A stretch of 64,000 nucleotides of DNA from CAWAHD01 sp963781785 (GCA_963781785.1 CAWAHD010000005.1:1-64000); one strand, 5' to 3'. Shown: positions 12,201 through 19,310, counted from the first letter of the stretch. Notes: a model not told the origin generated them from the sequence alone. A program made the numbers and translations.

Positions 12201-12515
12201 GCCGCCGATAAGGCGCTGTTGAAGCAAGCCGAGGGGGACTCGAGCTCGCCTGAGGCCGCGTACTTCGAGTACGACGGTAAACCTGGGATCGACAAGACCG
12301 ACATCGCGCAGTTCAACAAGCGGTATAAGGGTAAGTTGGATCCGCCAATGAAGGCCCCGGCCAAGTTCAAGGGCCGGAAGCTGCCGGATCATGTCGCGTC
12401 CCATCATAAAACGGCGAAGACGCGCCCGGCGGGCGCGAACGGCGTGAAGTCCATGGTGCGGCCGCTCAAGAGGTCGATCAAGCTGCTGCCGCCTGACGGC
12501 AGCCACCAGGGTTGA
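1..12515 (+). CDS. Giant extracellular repeat adhesin, 3' part, with about 12 frame breaks
   Basis: One continuous domain series runs on the plus strand from the window edge to the TGA at 12513-12515, so the 5' end lies outside the window. The reading frame jumps near 420, 555, 615, 893, 1775, 2612, 2900, 3148, 3945, 4945, 6198 and 10218, and at each jump the same repeat pattern resumes in another frame. Order: LktA-like filamentous adhesin repeats (1-6200), a linker region (6200-7480), seven FG-GAP/VCBS repeats (7480-8560), a fibronectin III domain (8590-8900), Ig/PKD-like and three LamG-like modules (8930-11400), a PKD-like domain (11570-11850), a dockerin-like end and a basic tail. No cysteine-rich or catalytic signature is visible. 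Likely a secreted surface or matrix protein. The breaks are probably sequence errors, because domains continue in register and no other decay is seen; a true pseudogene cannot be excluded. Confidence 0.75.
6130..10356 (+). CDS. Adhesin segment: FG-GAP, fibronectin III and first LamG-like modules
   Basis: The longest unbroken stretch of the giant adhesin (real coding about 6198-10218). After a carbohydrate-binding-like linker, 7480-8560 holds seven repeats of the type WGDFNNDGYLDILLTG followed by NNGNGTFT, the Ca-binding FG-GAP/VCBS signature that folds as a beta-propeller in integrin-like proteins. 8590-8900 is a fibronectin III domain (SWNPPTG ... GLTPGQTYYWTVQA). 8930-9190 is Ig-like. 9415-9800 is the first of three LamG-like modules (GTNGLLYAEAFDGSGKQLVS). 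The coding frame moves by one base near 10218, where one C seems lost from a CCCC run. Confidence 0.7.
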   Translation: MVGLRPAMRTAPSIPQRRLPSPRAQINSSDAIIFAEPTVDVGLEAVAVANTLQAYFANFVNTIDFFGYHTNLDNGEHPNTNSSRTDDTVVYIQGQVNLIDYGTVGLTISPLGAVTGTFTDADGLTGPVEPLTLTTDSSGNYHVSGLTNTIVRTSGRTSGGNSIPVFGNPYQLSVTSGTTSNDLTFSAPSIIVDQGPITEVPDYAAVTINSQLSTPLYLDGFNSTVSTPNDTLPTITFLGNGTAPVPQVDGQTAANLTVNADSDVHVNGFIDTGQGHVVIDTTGNIFTGPAGSGIVGQSVALSAGSGSVGTAPAPLTVVLGNDGALSGSAAGNAYLAIERPEAAASYTGYGPFPDVPLIQNLSAGGNIGLTLEGGIYYNYATGTFQTRTSAYELQAVKAQGTLTVYDTAGSLLVDHGVTSGSGSPTLTATGGVSDRTATPESGATGSLSSLGSLGLPGLSDGAVAWGDFNNNGFLSVAIAGRDNQGNFDTELWVNNGDGTFTQDTQTQFVGVDQPSLSWVDVMGNGLLDLLVTGRNSARVPVTLLYLNNGNGSFTLDTQANLPGVQNGSAAWGDLNHDGLPDLVLTGLSAPGPITDVFINNGNGTFTPDTQASLPGLTNSSVALGDYNNDGYLDILLAGQTAQGSLITEIFQNNGNGTFTLDSQANLPGIDNGSVAWGDFNNDGYLDILLTGTNVSGTPIAEVFENNGGTGAFTNINANLDGVSGGTAAWADFYGSGDLEILLTGTDSSGNAVALLYTGNGSGTFTEDTQSGLTGISAGSAAWGDFNNDGKPDLIVTGETGSVASTELYLNSTAAPEISVSAPTGLLFSTLSPTSVLVSWNPPTGVNRTSGYSYNLLVGTTPGSDNVVDPMANPATGQLSVARRGSIQGASWEINGLTPGQTYYWTVQAVSPSLVGSPFAPEQSFNTDYPVFSTREGSPITLSASVLASPTGTGYTYSWNINGQPNAASGATVTLTWPQLQSLGIDEGPAIFPVVLSISSPGQSTVTREATISLAVTPPTVTISGLPPVSEINVPVTLSATVSSPSNGATAAGFDEIWEVTNSSGGALVAGQSINLDGNNPIPLPSGLFARATGLTIDVSFQTDSGGVILGEQNQPVGDTPAQSIPILYVGTNGLLYAEAFDGSGKQLVSTQPVDNDEAQQVVLTESGGSESLTLNGTLVGTLSGLGASPSLGYAQVGTGYANGATALTNGFDPFMGTIGALQIANSSALAGTLAFPASADGQVTFTPPSLGNYTLNLSVADRDGGAGLSPAQTVDSVPPTPSISGLPATGVWGSPITLTANQAGAGTVPVAGLNNVWTVSTVPGQEIVAGQNLVFNGADPISLPSGLITGATNLSVSITFQTRPAEMASSSATRTSRPEPRPAPTYLLSTSAQTVCSTPRSTTALSGN
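10002..12515 (+). CDS. Adhesin C-terminal segment with LamG-like modules and dockerin-like end
   Basis: Real coding from about 10218 to the stop at 12515. It carries two more LamG-like modules (10230-10600, 11020-11390), each with GVILGYQNEPAGTTP and GTNGLLYAEIYDG-type strands and the SLTLDGNLVGTLSG hairpin, and each followed by a short Ig-like linker ending GNQITFTPP. A PKD-like domain follows (YVDVNYGDGTATQY, about 11660). 12140-12340 resembles a dockerin type I domain: GDVEGLGVVNAADKALLKQ then DGKPGIDKTDIAQFNKRY, two EF-hand-like Ca loops. The last 55 residues are strongly basic. A dockerin suggests cohesin-type docking or, in planctomycetes, cell-surface retention (inference). Confidence 0.75.
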   Translation: MGLTDHTDGKPGRRRHRSRRWPEQRLDREHRAGTGDCCRAKPCIQRRGSDLLAFRADHWRHKPLCEHNLPDTPGGDGVILGYQNEPAGTTPSAYVPALYVGTNGLLYAEIYDGTFRQLVSSKPVNDGGLHTVSLVETGNSQSLTLDGNLVGTLSGTPVPYNMTFDQLGTGFGNNSAYTATPAVAYFPFTGAIDSLTITQGTALAGSVALKGLSGNQITFTPPAVGTYTVGVSTTNLGDMSGSTSQTFVATDVAPTPGITGLPATSAEGTPVTLMASVTDSVPADVAAGFGYVWSVTGPAGFGNAVVLGQGLNLNGDSAINLPTGLIAYASTFTATVTFETTSDGVILGYQNEPAGTTPTQYMPALYVGSNGLLYAEIFDGSFRQMVSSKKVNDGNMHTAELIETGESQLLYLDGNLVEDLLGAPNPLNMIYDQLGTGYTVGYPNAPSGYFPFTGTISSLSINTAGPPALGGLLTGSVSLAGSTGNQITFTPPDTGPYTITLAATDATGLTGYQTTTFSPTDVTPTINIPAMSLATQGASFTVNGSFTDAPGDGPWYVDVNYGDGTATQYAIGLYANSQGIVDDFTLGPVYAKAGLFGAQVTLINGDDQIVRATIQVTVTGFTVDDGSPQQSVVRSLTYVFTSPTQAGPGAFELRRNGRPSKIDLHLTPLSDGMTYIISFSGAGVIGGSLPDGKYTLITLHDKVNVLSGPPMTSNDVNTFVRLFGDVEGLGVVNAADKALLKQAEGDSSSPEAAYFEYDGKPGIDKTDIAQFNKRYKGKLDPPMKAPAKFKGRKLPDHVASHHKTAKTRPAGANGVKSMVRPLKRSIKLLPPDGSHQG

Positions 12516-12836
12516 TCCAATCCCGGGTGCTGGGCCGTGAATACCGCGTGCCCCGCACCCGAATCCGGCGCCTATCGCCCGAGGAGTGGCCCAATCAAGT
12601 CGCAGCCTCCCCCGGAATTGGGCAGATACGGCACCCGGTTCCGAGTCGTCTATCCGAGGGTTTTCAAGCCTTGCTCCGATTCGTCGTCAATGCGAGGATA
12701 CCGTAGAATCGGTGAGTTCAAGCTCTACCGGGTATGCCAACCTCGGACCGGGTGCGCCGATCTGGCAGCCACAACGGACCCACAATCCGGTCCGCGTAAG
12801 AGGGTGCGGCCGGCGGTCGCAGCACGAGCTACTCAC
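12516..12836. other. Intergenic region downstream of the giant adhesin
   Basis: No gene with homologous-looking protein was seen. Short overlapping readings in this stretch look like chance. The following cassette begins at 12837. Confidence 0.5.
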
Positions 12837-13100
12837 TCACTCAACCGGTCGGCAAGACCTCGCTAATTCCATGATCGCGTGCCTGACCTCCGGTGTCAGG
12901 CCACGCCATGCAGCGACAAGCTCGCGAAGTGCCACGAAGTCCCGACACAGTTCCGACAGACCCTGGGCCCATTTCTCGCAAAGTAAATGAGGCAAATAAT
13001 TTGCGTCAGATGGGACGCGGGTGCAATTCCCGCCGCGTCCAGTTGGTTTTTCAAAAGTCCTTATCTTGAAATGACTTGCGACTACAAGAGACGCGGGCAT
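12837..13100 (-). CDS. Small ORF, possible recombinase-element tail
   Basis: 87 codons if opened at 13100. The first third is only an antisense reading of the T-arm hairpins, so the start is doubtful. The C-terminal part (FVALRELVAAWRGLTPEVRH) is matched by the ORF at 19041-19235 (ALLEVVANWHRLTPSVRTAI). The shared pattern is L..VVA.W..LTP.VR.AI..LAR. From memory, similar tails (AAWPxLPxxIRxGI) end planctomycete tyrosine-recombinase genes, so this may be the remnant of an integrase 3' end; that is inference. No catalytic recombinase residues are present. Confidence 0.35.
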   Translation of the reverse strand: MPASLVVASHFKIRTFEKPTGRGGNCTRVPSDANYLPHLLCEKWAQGLSELCRDFVALRELVAAWRGLTPEVRHAIMELARSCRPVE

Positions 13101-13118
13101 GTTACCCGCCGCCTCCAG
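12837..13118. repeat. T-arm hairpin cassette, copy 1
   Basis: Composite element also found at 19041-19310 in the same orientation. It holds a minus-strand ORF end (12837-12960, ending LTPEVRHAIMELARSC) and two hairpins with the same stem, GCGGG/CCCGC. Hairpin A (13017-13033) has loop TGCAATT and hairpin B (13093-13109) has loop CATGTTA. They start exactly 76 bp apart, and each is preceded by TTGCG and followed by a CGCGTCCA or CGCCTCCA acceptor-like end. The sequence resembles the T-arm plus acceptor 3' end of tRNA or tmRNA. No matching 5' half is seen, so it is not a functional RNA gene. Confidence 0.6.
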
Positions 13119-13331
13119 TTCTCGGCGTACCGCACGATTGGCGAGGACTGACGGAAAGCCCTCTGCGCTACCCGTTTCCAGTGATTCATCTCTTTGCCTC
13201 GCGGATCATTCCTCGTAGTCTTGCGGCCAAATGACACGGTAAACGCAGCGCATCTGCAGGGCGAGCGGGTGACTTTTGCGTAGCGGGCGAGCGAGCTACT
13301 GACGCACATTCAGTTGCTCGGGCAAAGTGGG

Positions 13332-15825
13332 CTATTGGGACGAACTACTAGCTGCGTCCGTGTTTCCTTCCTCCGGCTTTCTTCTTCCGGAGGCGAGATG
13401 GACCAGCTTGTCCTGGAGCACCGCGACACAGAGTCGCGCCTGCGCGTTTCGGGGGTCGAGACGTAAGGCGGTACAAGCTTCGCCCAACGCCTTTCGCAGT
13501 GCGTCTTCGATCGTAGGGTGATCTGGAATTCGCCAGGCGTTTTTCGATTCCTGCACGAAAGCCGCGGCCAGCACGAGATGGAACATCGCTTCGTGGGGAT
13601 CTCTTCGTACCAGCGTCTTCGCGAAAGCGGAGAGACATGCGGCAATCTGGCGGGCAGCGTCCAGGCGGCCAGCCCCGCGTTGCTCCGCGCCCCGACTCGC
13701 GGCAATGCCAGCCACCTCGAAGGCCGCGGCGGGAAGCAAGGCGGTGTCGAGGCCGACTGCCTCGCATCTTGATTCGAGCGCCCGGATGACCGCACTGGCG
13801 TGGGCATCCGGGTCGAGGCGGCCCTTCGATTCGCCGGTGGAATTTGGGCCGGACGAATACGGGTTGACATCGCTGGCAATCCATTCCGCCACTCTCCACT
13901 CCAGGCATGCCGGCAGGCGTCTATCGGCCGGGAATCTCTGGATCGCGGCGCGAAGCTTCGCGCTCGCGCCGTCACCGGGGGCCAAGTCCAATCGGGCAAG
14001 GGTGGCAACAAGTCCGATCGCCGGATCGCCCCCGGCCCGCTCGCTCAACCGATCGAGCATTCGAATGTGAGACTCCAGCAGCCGCCGCCGCGGTTCTTCC
14101 AGGCCGCTTCGACCCAGCAGCACGGCGATCATTCGTCGCGAAGTGTCGATCGAGACGATCACCTCAAAGTGTCGCGGGTCGTGGACCAAGCGTTCCAGCA
14201 CATCCTCAGCGCGCTGCACGCACGCCAGCGCCTCGTCGAATCGCTGTTGGAGGCGGGCGACCCACGCGAGTTCCATCAGAGCCCGTGCATACGCCTCGTC
14301 GACATCCGGGTCGTCCGCGCCAAATCTTCGCGCTTCTAGTAAGTCCAGGCTGTCCATGAGCAGCGCGCGTGATTCGGCGAAGTTATTGCGGCGCCCGAAA
14401 TCTACCGCGAGTTGACGTTCCAGTTCGCAGATCGCGACGAGGTTCGATGTGGCGAACCCTCGATGCCTGCGCAGTTTCGCCGTGAGATCGCGTGCAGCAC
14501 GCGACGACCTTCCGAAGCGTTCAGCCGTGAGCATTTGCGGTGCATCCACGGTCGTCGCCAGAAGGCCCACGAGATCGTGGACCGTGCCGGACGTCGCTGT
14601 GTCGCTTTCGATGGCACGTGCCAGGGCATTCTCGGCCCGCGCGCGCTCGGCTTCGGAACGGCGCCAGAGCGTGAGCAAGCCCACGAGGCTCGAAGCCACG
14701 GTGAACGCGAGGATGGCCAGAAGGGACGCGAACGCCGGCCGGCGCCGGCACCATCGACTGGCGTGTTCGAGCTTCGAGACCGGATGCGCCCGGATCGGGA
14801 ACCCGTCAAGCCAGCGCTTTCAGGTCGTCCGCGATCGCGCAGGCCGATGCGTATCGCCGCCGTGGGTCTTTCCGCAGGCAAGTCAGGGCGATCGTTTCGA
14901 GGTCGCGCGGCAGATCGGGGACAAACGTCCGGAGTGGGGCGGGTTCGCGGCTTCGCACCAGATCGAGGGTCTCGATCACCGACGCGGCCTGGAACGGAGG
15001 ACGCCCGGTCAAGAGGCTGTACAAAGTTCCCCCGAGGGCAAACACGTCGGATCGCGGACCGATAGCGGCGCGGTCGCCGATAATCTGCTCAGGAGCCATG
15101 AACGACGGCGTCCCCCGCACTCCGATAAGACCGGACGCGGTCGCGCCCGGGTCGTCGCCCGGCCAGGCAATTCCGAAGTCGGCGATCATCGGCGTCACTT
15201 GATCCCATGGACCATCGGGCACGCCGTCGAGCAAAATGTTCGAGGGCTTGATGTCGAGATGCAACATTCCGGCGCGATGGATCTGGTCGACGGCCCGCGC
15301 TATTGTCGCGATCAACTGGGCGGCGACGCGCGCGGGCAAAGGGCCGGTGGCGCGCTCCGCCAAGCTTCCCCCGGTGATCAGGTCGAGGACGAGGTAGAGA
15401 CAGCCGTCTTGCTCGCCCGCCTCGTGGATCCGGACGACGTTGGGATGGCGGACCCGCCCGATCGCCTGGGCCTCGCGTAGCCAGCGCCTGCGAGCCTCCG
15501 CACCGATCTCAAAGCTCGCGCTAACGACCTTGATGGCGACGCGGCGAGCCAGTTGCGGCTGCCACGCCTGATAGACGACCGCCATTCCCCCCCGCCCGAG
15601 CAGGCCCTCGATCACGAACCCCGGGATCGTCGGCGGTCGGTCGGGCTCCGCCCGTCGCGACGGACCGCGTCCCGGAGAGACGGACGCACCAGCGGCGAGC
15701 CGCTCCAGGACTTCCTGACAATTCACGCACATCTGGACATGAGCTTCCATCGTCGCGAAGTGTGAACCGCTCGCCGAATCGCATGCAAACTGGCTGAGCG
15801 TCTCGGACGTGGGACATGGGGACAT
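13332..15825 (-). CDS. Membrane Ser/Thr protein kinase with C-terminal helical repeat region, one frame break
   Basis: Reads as two overlapping frames, 15825-14806 and then about 14806-13332. One extra or two missing bases near 14806 separate KALA-stop from the continuation LDGFPIRAHPVSK. The N-terminus has an H..C..C zinc-finger-like segment (HVQMCVNCQEVLERL). The Hanks kinase follows: glycine loop GRGGMAVVY, lysine AIKVV, catalytic HLDIKPSNILL (HLD instead of HRD), metal-binding IADFG, and PEQ. A single membrane segment lies after it (FASLLAILAFTVASSLVGLL), then about 420 residues with TPR-like helices, presumably extracytoplasmic. The start at 15825 has TTGAGG upstream. It lies 32 bp after the ECF sigma gene on the same strand, so the two form an operon; such kinases may act on the sigma factor (inference). 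Confidence 0.85.
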
Positions 15826-15857
15826 GGCGAAACCTCAAGGGCGGACTGAAGGTTCAA

Positions 15858-16502
15858 TCAATCTGGAGCCTGTCCGAGTTCTGGATCATGCAACGACCGT
15901 GCGGCCAGGAGCCGTTGCCCCTCATCTCGGAGCATCTGCCGCACCCGCTTCTGGGCCGCGAACGCGGCGTAGTAAGAGATTCCCGCGGCCTCTGAAGCCT
16001 CGCGCACCGACTGCCCCAGGACGGCGACGTTCCAGAAAATCTGCCAGGTCCGTTCGTCAACCCGCCGCCGAACGGCGTTTTGGCCGTCGTCGGCCAGGCG
16101 GAGAAGAACCGGGCGTTCCATTCCCGAGTCTTCTTCGGCCTCGAATTCAGCAGGGGCTTCGTGCAACAGCGACTCGGCAAGCTGGTCCTCCAGCGAAAGC
16201 ACTGCGTCGGCGTTCTTCTTCCGCAGCAGATCAATGGCTCGCGACTGGCACAAGCGGCGGAGCCAACCGCGAAACGTCTTCCCCGGGTCGTAGCGGAAGG
16301 TGCGCATTCGCCGCGCCAGGTCGATACAGACCCGCTGGGAAAGCTCTTCGGTGGACTCGGCGTCGAGCCGGTATCGACCGGAAATCGACCGGATCACCGG
16401 ATCATACCGCGTGACGAAATCGACCCAGGCTTCGTGATCGCGCCAGTCGCAGAGGCGGTTCAGAAGCGTCGGATTGGTCGTGCCCGCATCGTAACTGACC
16501 AT
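15858..16502 (-). CDS. ECF-type RNA polymerase sigma factor
   Basis: About 214 residues. Region 2 is seen in NRLCDWRDHEAWVDFVTRYD and in YDPGKTFRGWLRRLCQSRAI. Region 4 is a helix-turn-helix near the C-terminus (VREASEAAGISYYAAFAAQK). This is the layout of planctomycete ECF factors that sit beside Ser/Thr kinases. The start is set at the ATG at 16502 because GAGG lies 9 bases upstream; an in-frame ATG at 16541 has no such site. First gene of the operon with the kinase that follows. It would direct core polymerase to a small envelope or stress regulon, target unknown. Confidence 0.9.
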   Translation of the reverse strand: MVSYDAGTTNPTLLNRLCDWRDHEAWVDFVTRYDPVIRSISGRYRLDAESTEELSQRVCIDLARRMRTFRYDPGKTFRGWLRRLCQSRAIDLLRKKNADAVLSLEDQLAESLLHEAPAEFEAEEDSGMERPVLLRLADDGQNAVRRRVDERTWQIFWNVAVLGQSVREASEAAGISYYAAFAAQKRVRQMLRDEGQRLLAARSLHDPELGQAPD

Positions 16503-16541
16503 CGCGGAAACCTCAGGTCGAAACTGTCGATCTGAACACAC

Positions 16542-17009
16542 TCGCCAGGAGCCGCGTTAATACCCTTCGTACTACTTTATGGGGAGGCTTGACTTACTGA
16601 CGGTGCGGATCGGCCAAACTTGCATGAGGGCGTCCTCGCCCGCCGGATTTCGGCTCCGAAGTGAAGTTCTCCATGCAGTGCCCAGTGGTTTTGGTGACTT
16701 TACCAGGCTTGCCGGCACGCCAGCAAGATCCGGGCTCAAGAACATTGAGTGTCTCCCGGCGGCTTGGTCGATCAGGATGAAAAAACTAGCCGCGTTTCAG
16801 TTTCTGTCCCGGCGACGGAAGTATCTAGCGACTTGGTCGCAATCATGACAACCATAGCTGTTCACACCCTGGAGTCCCTGAAAACAAGGGGGTTTTCAAT
16901 CAGCGACATCTGTAAAACGACGGTTTTACGACTGTCAGATGCTCTGGGACCCCTTGTTTTCCAGCGTCCCGACCTGTCAACGGCTACTGCCAGATGAGGA
17001 GGCATGGTC
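16542..17009. promoter_or_regulatory. Divergent intergenic region with a nested palindrome
   Basis: Separates the ECF sigma gene (-) from the secreted protein (+) and must hold both promoters. 16880-16961 can fold into one long hairpin with three stems: outer GAAAACAAGGGG (16880-16891) with its complement at 16950-16961, middle CATCTG/CAGATG (16907-16912/16936-16941), inner GTAAAAC/GTTTTAC (16912-16918/16923-16929) around loop GACG. There is no clear T-run after either side, so a plain terminator is less likely than an operator, a structured leader or a small insertion element. Confidence 0.6.
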
Positions 17010-18920
17010 ATGAGACTCCTCTCGCAGCGGGTTCGCCCAAATAAAGTGAAGACATGGCTGCGGGCGGGGTCAGGGGCAGATCGGTCCCGCAGGCGGAGCC
17101 GGCGGTTCCTGGTCGAGGCGTTGGAGCCGCGCCGGCTCCTCTCCCTGACTCTGACCGCGGCCGGCCAGGCTGCCGGCTTCGGTCTGTCGACGTTCGCCAC
17201 CGGTTTCCCGGAGTGCTCTGACGCCGGACCGCTGGGTGTCGCCTTTCCCACGACCGGCGGTGTTCTTGTCAGCGACTATCCCGGCAACCTCCGGCTTTTT
17301 CCGACGGACACTGACGGGCAAAACGCGGCGAACATTGCCGCGATCAATAATTTCGGGGGCGGCAATGCGTTCGGACTCGCCCAGCTCAATGGCAAGATCT
17401 ACCTGTCGCAGCAGACTGCTGGCGATGTCGTCCAGCTCATCAACAACGGTGCGTCCACCCAGGCGATCGTTTCGGGGATTCCCCATGCCTCGGCCGTCCT
17501 CGCGGATCCGTTCAACAACCTGCTCTACGTCGACAGTGGTTTCGCTGCTCCGATCTACGTGGTGGATCCGGTTGTGAAGACACTGAGTCTCTTCCAAAAC
17601 GTCATTGCGGACGGCCTCTCGCTATCTGCAGACGGCAAGACCCTGTATGGTGCCATCTACGGCGGCGCCGACGCAGGGCATGTCCTGGGCTTCGACGTCA
17701 CGACCAAGGCCGTGGTCTTCGACTCCGGTGAGATCTCGGGCGTGCCGGATGGCATCGCCTTGGGCAAAGGGCCGGTGGCGGGAAATGTTTTCGTCAACAC
17801 GAATGGCGGAACAGTCGTCGAAGTGAACCTCGTGACGGCGGCCCAGACCATCATTGCCTCGGGAGGCTCGCGCGGGGATTTCGTCACCGTCGACCCCAGA
17901 GACGGCACGCTGCTCGTGACCCAGAGCGACCGGATCATGCGGCTCGTCCCAGGCGTTTTTGCCATCCCTCAATTGACCACGACGACCACGCTCGACGTTT
18001 CGCCCGAGACTTCGAGCTTCGGCCAGACGGTCACCCTGACGGCCGTCGTGGCCACCGCCGGGACCGGCATCCCGACCGGTACCTTCACGTTCACGATCGA
18101 CGGCCAGGCGCAGGCCCCCGTCAGCGTGACCGAAGTGGGAGGCTCGGATCAAGCAACCTTCACAACCTCGACGCTGGTGCCGGGCATCCACACCATCACC
18201 GCCGCCTACAGCGGCGACACCACCTTCGCTTCCAGCGGCTCCAACCCGGTGAATGTGACCATCAACCCCGGGCGTCCGACTGGACCAACTGTCCCCACGC
18301 GAACCTTCCTGACAGCACGGCCCAGACCGGCGAACCTCGGGCGGCCAGTCACCTTGACGGCCACGGTCAAGGATCTCAAGCGCGGTGGCAGCACCCCAAG
18401 CGGGTCTGTCACCTTCCTCGACGGCACGTTCAGTCTGGGCACGTTCGCTCTTCGGCGTGGCAAGGCGAGCCTCAAGACCTCGAGCCTGCCCCTCGGCCCA
18501 AATACAATCCATGCCGATTACGCGCCGAGCCCGGGTTTCGCTCCCAGCACCGCGGCCATCGTCGAGAACGTCCGGGCACATCGATCAAGAAGAAAGGCCG
18601 CGCCATCCGCGAAGTCTGTAAGACGCGCGGTCCCTTCGACGCCCATCGCCATCCGCATCGGCGGGGTTGCAGCGATTCACGTTGGCGCCGTCACAATCGT
18701 AGGTGGACCCACCGTGCTTGGACCGATCGCGCCCGTCCAGGGAACGGCGGCACGCAGCGACGTCATCCGCGCAGCAACTCGTCACGTCCGGACGGCACCC
18801 GCGGGAACCGACAATGGCGTCCCCGGCAGTGCGGTCCGGCGCAAGCACGCCGCCAACCAATCGATCCCGGCGGACTCAATTGCCGAGGGGATGCGGCCGA
18901 GACCCGACGTCGCTCTGTAG
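17010..18920 (+). CDS. Secreted beta-propeller protein with LEPRRLLS signature and Ig-like repeats
   Basis: About 636 residues. The N-terminus is basic and then carries FLVEALEPRRLLS, the planctomycete export/anchor signature found on large extracellular proteins. Residues 50-320 look like an NHL/SMP-30-type propeller with repeated Asp-Gly turns (DPFNNLLYVDSG, LSADGKTLYGAIYGG, VDPRDGTLLVTQS). Two bacterial Ig-like domains follow: TLDVSPETSSFGQTVTLTA ... ITAAYSGDTTF and RPANLGRPVTLTATV ... GPNTIHADY. The last 150 residues are basic and low in complexity. The ATG at 17010 is preferred over 17004 because AGGAGG ends at 17002, which gives a 7-base spacer. Likely a cell-surface protein, ligand unknown; reading frame intact. 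Confidence 0.8.
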   Translation: MRLLSQRVRPNKVKTWLRAGSGADRSRRRSRRFLVEALEPRRLLSLTLTAAGQAAGFGLSTFATGFPECSDAGPLGVAFPTTGGVLVSDYPGNLRLFPTDTDGQNAANIAAINNFGGGNAFGLAQLNGKIYLSQQTAGDVVQLINNGASTQAIVSGIPHASAVLADPFNNLLYVDSGFAAPIYVVDPVVKTLSLFQNVIADGLSLSADGKTLYGAIYGGADAGHVLGFDVTTKAVVFDSGEISGVPDGIALGKGPVAGNVFVNTNGGTVVEVNLVTAAQTIIASGGSRGDFVTVDPRDGTLLVTQSDRIMRLVPGVFAIPQLTTTTTLDVSPETSSFGQTVTLTAVVATAGTGIPTGTFTFTIDGQAQAPVSVTEVGGSDQATFTTSTLVPGIHTITAAYSGDTTFASSGSNPVNVTINPGRPTGPTVPTRTFLTARPRPANLGRPVTLTATVKDLKRGGSTPSGSVTFLDGTFSLGTFALRRGKASLKTSSLPLGPNTIHADYAPSPGFAPSTAAIVENVRAHRSRRKAAPSAKSVRRAVPSTPIAIRIGGVAAIHVGAVTIVGGPTVLGPIAPVQGTAARSDVIRAATRHVRTAPAGTDNGVPGSAVRRKHAANQSIPADSIAEGMRPRPDVAL

Positions 18921-19040
18921 TCATCTACATTTATACGTACTAATGTATAATGCATAACTACTTGTGTATCTTGGCGAGTTCCTCTCTCTCTCTCTCGACG
19001 CGGGTTGGATTCTTCATGCCTTCAATCTGCATCCGGAGAA
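18921..19040. other. Short AT-richer intergenic stretch
   Basis: Locally lower GC than the surroundings (18920-18990), with a CT-dinucleotide run near 18985. It separates the secreted-protein gene from the second T-arm cassette. No gene seen. Confidence 0.4.
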
Positions 19041-19235
19041 TCAGCAGCGACGAGCCAAATCCAGGATGGCGGTCCTGACCGAAGGCGTCAGGCGATGCCA
19101 GTTCGCGACCACCTCCAGTAGTGCCGCGTCAGTGCAGACATAGTGCAACCACTGGCACCCAAGCTCGACGTAAGTATCATTCATCGAAACGACTTGCGGA
19201 ATCTGGGACGCGGGTGCAATTCCCGCCGCCTCCAC
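19041..19235 (-). CDS. Small ORF paralogous to the one at 12837-13100
   Basis: 64 codons. The first residues (MEAAGIAPAS) are the antisense reading of hairpin A. The remainder ends ALLEVVANWHRLTPSVRTAI followed by LDLARRC, matching the cassette-1 ORF. Probably the decayed 3' end of a mobile-element gene; expression is doubtful. Confidence 0.3.
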   Translation of the reverse strand: MEAAGIAPASQIPQVVSMNDTYVELGCQWLHYVCTDAALLEVVANWHRLTPSVRTAILDLARRC

Positions 19236-19310
19236 TCGTCGTGCTGTAAGTCATTAGATATAAATCACTTGCGCCAATTTGGGACGCGGGTATGTAACCC
19301 GCCGCCCTTG
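19041..19310. repeat. T-arm hairpin cassette, copy 2
   Basis: Homologous to the cassette at 12837-13118 and in the same orientation. Hairpin A is at 19210-19226 (loop TGCAATT, as in copy 1) and hairpin B at 19286-19302 (loop TATGTAA). Both have GCGGG/CCCGC stems, are preceded by TTGCG and are again exactly 76 bp apart. The A-then-B order and spacing are conserved although intervening bases have diverged, which supports a real composite element rather than chance. Confidence 0.6.

Noticed and set aside
11094..12506. 470-codon minus-strand ORF under the adhesin C-terminus
   Set aside because: It is the antisense shadow of a clear domain-bearing gene; it is rich in Arg/Val/Gly without domain pattern.
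13017..13109. Possible CRISPR array from the paired hairpins
   Set aside because: Only two units per site, the units are not identical in the loop, and no cas genes are nearby.
12990..13118. Possible tmRNA (ssrA) gene
   Set aside because: Only the T-arm/acceptor-like 3' end is present, twice; no 5' acceptor half, tag-peptide reading or pseudoknots fit.
14449..15480. 343-codon plus-strand ORF opposite the kinase gene
   Set aside because: The minus strand holds all kinase motifs in order; the plus reading has none.
16912..16923. Twelve bases identical to the M13 forward sequencing primer (GTAAAACGACGG)
   Set aside because: The match stops after 12 bases and is explained by the inner stem and loop of the nested palindrome; no other vector sequence adjoins it.
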